Assembly (NCBI GenBank): GCA_018257865.1
Contig: JAEUBA010000013.1
Location: 124,001-188,000 of the forward strand
Source of the DNA: Stereocaulon alpinum
Taxonomy: Eukaryota > Ascomycota > Lecanoromycetes > Lecanorales > Stereocaulaceae
Direction: 5' to 3'
DNA: 64,000 nt
The notes below the pieces were generated by a model, which was not told the DNA's origin, did no database searches, and was given only the letters and a program-made list of their open reading frames with translations. The translations under genes were made by a program, and so were the position numbers. Positions 57,136 to 64,000 of this stretch are shown here, piece by piece. How positions within the stretch are numbered: position 1 is the first letter of the stretch; each line of letters starts with the position of its first letter.

Positions 57136-59643
57136 CCGAATAGCGCAGGCAGATAATACTAGATGCATAGACACTGCTGGGCTGTTTTCTACTGCTTGTC
57201 AGCACCCAAGTATCAGTCCTGCGATTGGACCATCGCACACAGCCAGACCAAAAGTCGACCTATGCGACGTTGTACCCGTTGCTGATAGTCCGTGTACTCT
57301 CCTGTGCCCCTGCGTTGATGGTGCAGACATTAGAGACGTTCCATCTTGCGCAATAACCCAGCCATGGCGACCATTGCAACTGCCTGTTCAGCTTCGCTGC
57401 GTCAGCCGTGCCGGTGGGCTGCCAACTCGGCTTTGGCTTCCCGGACTTTCTATGCAGCAGGGGGATGCGGGAGAGACATACGTCTGGAACGTGGCTGGGC
57501 TTTTGGACTCGTAACGCCCCTGGAGGGAGTGCCGAGAGGTTGCGTATCTGCTTGGCTCAGTCATGCTGCAACACAGTATCACCAAAGTCATTCATAATTC
57601 CTCTATGTGCCAGAGGGATTTGAACTGCAGGATAGGTACAAACAGGTCCGAGCGGGCGGGCAATTGCTCTCTTGAACAGACCTTGTCGTCAGGACTCATG
57701 TCAAAAATCGCTGTTAGACACAACACTGTTGAATGGAGGGTTTCAAGGTGTGACTGTTAAGATAAGGTTGCTAAGATACGGCTGTTTGGGCAAGGCGTTG
57801 AAGGCAATGTGGTGGGAGTGAAGCTGTCAAGGTGTTACCAGCGACAATCAACAACATAGTAGATAGCGTTGGGCTGCCCAATCGGATCCAAAACAGAGCA
57901 AGTGCAACAGTGGTTCGTTCAGTCTTATGAGCAGGTATCAAAGCAATGTCATATCTAAGATAGAGAAAAGGCAGTTGGTTGGTGAGCCGGTCAGCGATTG
58001 AGCAACAATGCATACGCAGATTGGAATTGCCAATGCAGGGCAACCAGTGACAGCTTAGATTGAGATAGCCACCTCCATGTCATTTGTAGAACGTGGGATA
58101 CAACTGCATGCGCAAGTCTGGATTGAGATCTTGGGGTTTAGTCTCCCGGCGGGGTATGCGACCACGCCATGTCCTGCCTGCAGACGCGCTGCTCTCTGCA
58201 TGTGGGTTTCGAGGCATCCTGTCAAGTGCGTGCATCTAAGCACATGCTTGTAGTAGCGTCAAGATTGACTGCTGGGACTTTTAGTGAAATTCACACATCA
58301 AACAGCCGAATTTGACGCGTCTTCGCGCGTTCTTTTCGCGTTTCAACATGGCGCATCGCCTAGAACTAGGTATCTTTGGCTTTTAGGTACAAGATAGCAG
58401 CACGCCACGAACGTCAATCCCTTGGGTAGTACGTATCCTTGAGACGCCGCTGTTCATGGCATTTAGGCTTCGAGAGGTACGGTAGCATGAGCCTGCCGAC
58501 GGTTGCTGGTCCCTTGATCTGGTGGAGAAGCATGGAAGAGGTCAAAGACGTGCTTTGATTCCCGTAGCTGTGTTAAACCCGCAACCGCTGTTCAAGGACT
58601 TTGAAAGACAAACGTCTTAGCTTTGAGCACTTTCAGAATTAGCATTCCCAAGACCGTCTTTCAAGGCCATCATTGGAGGAAATGATTCATTAATGACTTA
58701 TGATTTGGGGTTTTCACGCGTTTCAACATTCGATGGCCACTTTAGCGCCGTCGCGCTAGTGAAAACTGTCTGGAATTCCTCTTCCCAACTTGCGACCGTT
58801 CCTCAAACCAACCCCCAACCCCATCGGTCTCCTCCTCTATTGGCCCTTCTGCGGCCCCCATCCATCCCCCGTCGCGCTGCCTTCTATCACTTCTGCAGTA
58901 GCTTCCACACACTACATGCTTTCGCTTTGTCCACCATCACTTACAACCCCACTAGCCATCTTATAACGGTTCCCGCTCAACGTTGCCTAAGCACCGTCCC
59001 CACCTACACCATTTGCCATCCACCTACACTCTTTCTCCCAGTCTTCGAACACTGCCTCTGCTGAGCGAGAGCATCAAATTCCCATAGACACTCAATCACT
59101 ATCGATAACCGAGACCGGCTGCCGACTGGGCTCGAAAGCTAGTGCGACATACGAGACAACGACGCGACTCCACACTCTTTCACAAGCTCGAAGCAGCAAG
59201 TCAATTGCTTCGCTGGTCTTACTGCCTCGAAAAAGCCCTCTTCCATTGTGCATAGGTCATATCTCGGTTGCTCGAAAACCTCACCACGGCCCACACAAAT
59301 CACAGGAGCGCACCTTTGAGACCGGACTGGTTGAGAAATACAATTGCTCACTGAATGGTTCTCAATACCAGAATCACACACCCCCGTTTCAAAGCATCCT
59401 TCGCTGTGGTGGAAAATTAGGACGAACTCGCTACTACCATGATCAACAAAACTTACTCAAGCTGACTCCACTTTATCTCAATATCGCTTGCATTCAACAC
59501 GGCTGCGATCCACTTCGTCTGCTTTCCAAGACACATTAGGACAGATTAGCTTCTGGGACAGCCACCGTCGCTCATTAATCTCGCTTGTCTGCATAGGTCC
59601 AGACACGCTCACTTACCAAATCGTCAAGCTACCATTACCCATC
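57136..59643. other. Long upstream region of the 59644 gene
   Basis: 2.5 kb with no supported gene. From about 58790 to 59060 the plus strand is strongly C/T-rich (CCAACCCC, CTCCTC blocks), as in fungal 5' leaders, so the mature transcript of the gene at 59644 may start around 58.7-59.1 kb with a long leader. The ORFs here have no motifs. Confidence 0.45.
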
Positions 59644-61620
59644 ATGCCGCGAGAAAGGCCCCAGCTCTCAATAACCCTCCCCCGCAACTTTGTATTCCAC
59701 TACACAGAGGGGGAAGAGCCAAAGACACCAGAGAGGGAAACGCCAATACCAACCCCGCAGTCTCCCCGTCCTGAGAATGCAATTCGCATAAAACGCAGGT
59801 CTCGTCCCTCCGTGAATACTATATTTCCAGACGACACAGGATCTATCGCTTCAAGTGATGTTCCTATTCCAACCATCGAGGCTCCCATTTCAGTTGCACC
59901 AATGCGCCCGTTGTTCCAACAGCGAGTCACAGAGCCAGTTGAAGGATTTCTTGCTCCACTTCTACCTCGAAAATTCACGACTCTGCCGCGTACGCCGGAA
60001 CCGCAGCAGCAACCATCAGCTAACGGATGGCAACCCTTTAGCCACCAGGATCTTGGGGAGAGCCTTAGTCGACCGATGTCAACCTGCTCGCTGCTCTCCG
60101 ACTCCTCAGACGATTCAAGCCTAAGTCTCATGTCATCAGCAGGTGATGGCAGCTGCACAAGCCCTGAGAGTGATGCACCTGATCCGTTCAAATTTACCAC
60201 GATCAAAAAAACGAGGTCGAAGCAGTGGGCAGCGGCTCTCACCAACACGCAGGAGTCAAACAAGAATGGGCTTTTGTCTAAGATGCCAACTCGTATTCGT
60301 TGGACGCCAGAAATGGACAAGCATCTCTGGTCTACATATCTCATATACCTTCAAGACCCTACGGTAACGCCATTTAAGATGTTGCCAGGTACCGCTCCCC
60401 CTCTTGGTGTATGCCATCGGGTTGCCAGAGAGGCACGTAGAACATGGCGTGGAGGGAAAGCTACGGGTCGCAAGCCTTCGGAGCTGTTGAGCCTCCCAAC
60501 ATTAGGCAGTATTAGTGAGATTAACGCTGGGAAAGCTGCTGAAGCTGGAAGACCCGGTTCCCCCGACACTATTCGACCAAACCGCAGCGGCAGCAATACC
60601 CCTACAAGCTCGAAGAATGCCAAAGCACCATCGTGGCCCAAGTCTGGACCTTCGACGAGGCGACGTCTGCGCCATCTGTGCAAAAGCAAACCAAACATTG
60701 CACCACACTACCAGCGTCTACTCCAAAATCGAAGTCCCTCGCCATTCTCCTCTTCGAGCCCGCGCGTTCAATCTCGCTCCCACTCTCGCCTGTCTGAGGT
60801 TTCTAGCCCCGTCCAGCAAAACTCGTCGACCTTTAATACTCGCAGCGTCCAATTATCATTGACAGCTAGCACATCGGCTTCTATGCAACCTAATGGCCCA
60901 CTGGCTCAGTTAGCTGCTGGTGGCGGAACCGCTCGGCAGTCTAACGAGTGGTTTAATGAACCTCCAGTACCTTGGGCGTCACCAACAGCCATTCCATCCG
61001 ACATTGTTACAGGAGCCGGGGCCAATGAAGCGGACAACAGAACGGAAACACCTCGTCTCGGCTCTCCCTTCGGCTACCACACCTGGGGACCCAGTCATTC
61101 TCGCCTTCGCGTCCGTCCCAGTACCTCTCGAGTCCAGTCAACAGGTGCTTCAACGTTAGGACCTTCCCTCCGTTCGCCTATCCGACTTCACGATACCTTC
61201 CCATATCCGAGTGACAAGAAGCGCCGTGCTCTGCACGAGCTGGAGGATGAGCTGAGCCCAGGGGGCACTAGCATGCAGCAGGAGCTGCTCGATAATGTCT
61301 TCGGTAGCGCTGCTGAAAGCCGCCATCGCCGCGTCCGAAGTCGAGGCTTCAGTCTGGGCGACGTTCATACAGCAAATGCTCTCGAGAACCTTTTCGTTCC
61401 ACCGCACGCATCCGCTCAAATGCCGACCCCTGAAACAACTTCGAGCCCCTCTGGAAATGACCCTACCACACCCACTCAGGTCCAACGTTTAGGCTCGCCA
61501 TTCCATGGTGTTGCTCCAAGACTATCTCGTTCTCGGCATGTGACTAGGGCAAACCTAGGAGCCTACGAACCATTCTCATCAATTGGCGAGACCTTGAACC
61601 AAAGCATGGGACACGAGTGA
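59644..61620 (+). CDS. Ser/Pro-rich protein with a conserved Trp-containing block, possibly a transcriptional regulator
   Basis: Single exon of 658 residues from the ATG at 59644 (MPRERPQLSITLPRNFVFHY). The frame stays open upstream to 59488, but that part is not protein-like. The one ordered segment is at about residues 217-275: RIRWTPEMDKHLWSTYLIYL, then LPGTAPPLGVCHRVAREA and RRTWRG. It is helical with regularly spaced Trp and resembles a Myb/SANT-like or HTH fold, but I cannot name the family. The rest is disordered, with many Ser, Pro, Arg and Thr-Pro or Ser-Pro sites (possible CDK/MAPK targets), and repeated RLGSPF motifs at about 480 and 620 (TPRLGSPFGYHTWGP; QRLGSPFHGV). A nuclear role is inferred from composition and the block alone. 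Confidence 0.75.
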   Translation: MPRERPQLSITLPRNFVFHYTEGEEPKTPERETPIPTPQSPRPENAIRIKRRSRPSVNTIFPDDTGSIASSDVPIPTIEAPISVAPMRPLFQQRVTEPVEGFLAPLLPRKFTTLPRTPEPQQQPSANGWQPFSHQDLGESLSRPMSTCSLLSDSSDDSSLSLMSSAGDGSCTSPESDAPDPFKFTTIKKTRSKQWAAALTNTQESNKNGLLSKMPTRIRWTPEMDKHLWSTYLIYLQDPTVTPFKMLPGTAPPLGVCHRVAREARRTWRGGKATGRKPSELLSLPTLGSISEINAGKAAEAGRPGSPDTIRPNRSGSNTPTSSKNAKAPSWPKSGPSTRRRLRHLCKSKPNIAPHYQRLLQNRSPSPFSSSSPRVQSRSHSRLSEVSSPVQQNSSTFNTRSVQLSLTASTSASMQPNGPLAQLAAGGGTARQSNEWFNEPPVPWASPTAIPSDIVTGAGANEADNRTETPRLGSPFGYHTWGPSHSRLRVRPSTSRVQSTGASTLGPSLRSPIRLHDTFPYPSDKKRRALHELEDELSPGGTSMQQELLDNVFGSAAESRHRRVRSRGFSLGDVHTANALENLFVPPHASAQMPTPETTSSPSGNDPTTPTQVQRLGSPFHGVAPRLSRSRHVTRANLGAYEPFSSIGETLNQSMGHE

Positions 61621-62345
61621 CTCTCAGACGCCAGTGCAAAAGTAGTCATTCACAGCCTCTTCCAACATGCAATTGCCCAACCCCTCTGCATGACGGGTGT
61701 TCAATATGTTAGCATATCGCATCGCAATACTGGACATGATGCATGCAAAAAATACTACATACACTTCCTCTCAACATTTTTACTTTCGCACTTACGACTT
61801 TCTACGATTACGATTACCTTCCTTTCAATCCTTTCGACATCTTTACACTCGATATCAGCTGTAATAGGCGACTTACTCCGGCTAACAGTACGGATGTTAC
61901 GACATGCATCCAACAACGGAGTTCTATCCTTTCGTGAACGACTTGGGTAGCTATCGAGAACTATGATAACGGGCATCTACCTTACTGACGCGGTTGACAA
62001 TGTTGATGATGATGACGAAGATGTGGATGCAGATTTTCATGATGAGCATGATGGAGTTTAACACGAAAAATTAAGATTAAGATGTGTTTATGATGACGAT
62101 TATTATTCATTCCTATGGCATGTGGTGGTGCCAGATTAAAAAGTGGCGGCAAAAGATGTGGAAACATGCGAATATTGTATGTATGTAGTACATACTCAGT
62201 ATCATGCAATCCAGAAAATGCTAGCATTAACACATCCAAATGCCAAAAACTCCACGCTTGTTCCATGCAACGCCAGCCAAACACCATCCCATGCACTCAT
62301 CACTGCGCGTCAAAGCCCCCATAAGCAGCCAAGCAACCCTCAATC
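61621..62345. other. Convergent intergenic region
   Basis: AT-rich between two convergent genes. It includes a GATGAT-type trinucleotide-rich stretch near 61998-62060 but no gene. Confidence 0.5.
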
Positions 62346-64000
62346 TTACTTCCTCCTCTCCCTAATCCTCTCCTCAAACCGCCTCAACCCACTCTTCAAC
62401 CCCCCATTCCTCCTCCCCCCCTCCCCACCCAGCCAATGTTCCATTCGAACCCTACATTCCCTCAAGCCCATAGAACAAGGCATCTTCCCATCCAGCTCCC
62501 CCTCAACATGACACGTAGGATTCAAAAGCAACTCAAAAAGCGGTGCCCAAACCTCAGCCTGCCAATACCTCTTCAACCCTTCCCTCAGCTTATATTTCTT
62601 CTTCGCGGCAATCCCACCACCGCCATCTTTATCGTCAACAGCGATATCCTCAATATATTTCCCAAAAAGGAGAGAATGCACGACGCCCGCGATACCGTAG
62701 TAATCAACCTGATAGGTCCAAGGTCTAAGTTCGCGCATTTCGACACAGTCTTGTTTTCCCGTTTTCCAATCGGCTACGAATTGGACGTCGGAGCGGAAAG
62801 CGCGCATGTCGATTCCACGACCAAAGTCGATTAGGCAGAGACCTTTTGAGGACCAGCCTGCGCTGCCGTCGGGTTGGTATGTTGGGTCCCAGTCTTCGTT
62901 TGGAGAGGAGGGGGAGAGGCGGACGAGGCAGTTATCTGCTTTCAGGTCGCCGTGGAGGATGCCGATGCTGTGCATTGCTTCTACGGTGCGGAGGAGTTCG
63001 ATGGTGAAGAACATGGCTATGCTTTCGTCTAGAGTGCCTGTTGTGTTTCCTGGCGCTGGGTCGGATTTGGCGAGGTTGACGAGGTCAAGGAGGGTTCCTT
63101 GGTCGAGGTAGGTTTCTAAGAGGTAGGCTTCGTCCGCGAAGAGGTGGAGAGCCTGGGCATTCAGAAGAGAGGAGGAAGCGCGGTGGGATGGTGGGAGGCG
63201 TGTGGAAAGGAGGGACATTATATTGAATTCCCAGGCTGTTGGAGGGTCTTCGCATTTTATGGCAATGAGTTGGGTGGAGTCGGAGTTGGAATCTTCTTCT
63301 TGGGCGAGGTAGACGGGGGCGAAAGCGCCTTTGCCAAGTTCGCGTTTTATGGTATAAGTGTTACTTGGAGTTTGGGGGAAGCGCAGGGTTGGGGGCATGG
63401 AGAGGGAGGTGGTGGTTTTGTCGGAGGCTGTTTTCTTGTTGGTGAGTGCTTTGATGAACTTGCGGATTTCGGGGCCTTTGTTGTAGGTTAGGGGTCTGCA
63501 GTCGTAGTAGCCTGAGTAGGAGGATAGAGAAGGTCGGGAATCATCGAGGATGATGTTGCGGATCGAGTCGTCTACGGGATTGCATTGAGCATCTTTAATG
63601 ATAGGCCCTTTACGCTCCTTGGACGTGTCCACGATGGCTTTTGAAGTAGCGATCTTCAGCTTGGGAAGTCGCGGAGGCGGAGCGTCATTGACGATCTCCT
63701 GGAAAGGACTGCTCAACAGCTCCTCATCGATCTGAGGGGTGGCAAACCCGTTTACTTTACGTGAAGGTGTCTTTGAATTGAAGTAGTCTTTCTCTTCTCG
63801 AATCGTCAAAGCACCCATTGATGATTCAGTCTTCTCCACTATGGGCGTCATAAAGGGAAGTCGGTTTTGCGATGCCTGGGATGGATCTCTATAGGGTCGC
63901 GTTGGGGGCTCGTAGTCTTCTGGAGGAATTGGGACGTATCTTGGTCTAGGTGGCTCATTCTCGGGTTCGTAATCCGGCAGTATTGGTGTGACCAGGTCTA
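62346..64000 (-). CDS. Checkpoint kinase BUB1, C-terminal part (5' end beyond window)
   Basis: Spindle-assembly checkpoint kinase at kinetochores. The frame stays open from 63851 to the right edge, so the visible part is about 551 residues and lacks the N-terminal TPR and Bub3-binding regions. The upstream part has Pro/Tyr-rich repeats (PDYEPENEPPRP; PPEDYEPPTRP). The kinase domain starts near 63360: glycine-rich loop GKGAFAPVYLAQ, ATP-binding Lys in IAIKCEDPP, then AWEFNIMSLL, the BUB1-typical ETYLDQGTLLDLVNLA, MFFTIELLRTVEAMHSIGIL, catalytic loop HGDLKADN, and LIDFGRGIDMRAFR with DFG. ELRPWTYQVDYYG follows. All key kinase residues are present, so activity is likely. The C-terminal tail is Gly/Arg-rich. 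Confidence 0.95.
   Translation of the reverse strand, partial: DLVTPILPDYEPENEPPRPRYVPIPPEDYEPPTRPYRDPSQASQNRLPFMTPIVEKTESSMGALTIREEKDYFNSKTPSRKVNGFATPQIDEELLSSPFQEIVNDAPPPRLPKLKIATSKAIVDTSKERKGPIIKDAQCNPVDDSIRNIILDDSRPSLSSYSGYYDCRPLTYNKGPEIRKFIKALTNKKTASDKTTTSLSMPPTLRFPQTPSNTYTIKRELGKGAFAPVYLAQEEDSNSDSTQLIAIKCEDPPTAWEFNIMSLLSTRLPPSHRASSSLLNAQALHLFADEAYLLETYLDQGTLLDLVNLAKSDPAPGNTTGTLDESIAMFFTIELLRTVEAMHSIGILHGDLKADNCLVRLSPSSPNEDWDPTYQPDGSAGWSSKGLCLIDFGRGIDMRAFRSDVQFVADWKTGKQDCVEMRELRPWTYQVDYYGIAGVVHSLLFGKYIEDIAVDDKDGGGGIAAKKKYKLREGLKRYWQAEVWAPLFELLLNPTCHVEGELDGKMPCSMGLRECRVRMEHWLGGEGGRRNGGLKSGLRRFEERIRERRK

Overview
The window looks like nuclear DNA of a filamentous ascomycete, most likely a dothideomycete. 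The genes carry short spliceosomal introns (46 to 80 nt in most cases, GTAAGT-type donors, CTAAC/CTGAC-like branch points). Several families are typical of such fungi: NACHT-ankyrin proteins, DUF6594 membrane proteins, an LRR/PP2C adenylate cyclase, a fucose-lectin-like propeller protein and BTB-only proteins. I built gene models by joining reading frames at splice sites that keep phase and restore family-conserved sequence. Fourteen of them close exactly in frame.

Layout. 1-3554: a broken or left-truncated NACHT/ankyrin gene whose C-terminus is a low-molecular-weight protein tyrosine phosphatase, an unusual fusion. 3.6-10.2 kb: weak hypothetical genes, an acidic hypothetical protein and a DUF6594 protein. 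10.3-17.3 kb: a complete adenylate cyclase (4 exons, about 2174 aa). 20.9-25.8 kb: a membrane-anchored lectin-like protein and an SGNH hydrolase, separated by sparse DNA. 27.6-45.3 kb is the housekeeping core: tyrosyl-tRNA synthetase, cullin-3, the Zim17-type mitochondrial zinc-ribbon protein, an SLC35C2-like transporter, 6-phosphogluconate dehydrogenase, an RBM42-like RNA-binding protein, a Ser/Thr/His-rich secreted protein and the AP endonuclease Apn1. 48.1-56.7 kb is accessory: a membrane protein with an F-box-like segment and Cys pairs, two intact BTB genes, one decayed BTB copy and a pyroglutamyl-peptidase-like gene. 59.6-64.0 kb: a Ser-rich protein with a Trp-rich conserved block, and the kinase half of BUB1, which runs off the right edge.

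The core genes do unrelated housekeeping jobs: cAMP signalling, translation, ubiquitylation, mitochondrial import, the pentose phosphate pathway, RNA binding, base excision repair and the spindle checkpoint. Two themes link genes across the window. Cullin-3 and the BTB genes belong to classes that can form ubiquitin ligases together. The NACHT-ankyrin-phosphatase, the lectin and the small secreted candidates fit recognition or surface functions. I recognised no tRNA, rRNA, CRISPR array or intact transposon. The most unusual element is the NACHT-ankyrin/LMW-PTP fusion at the left edge.
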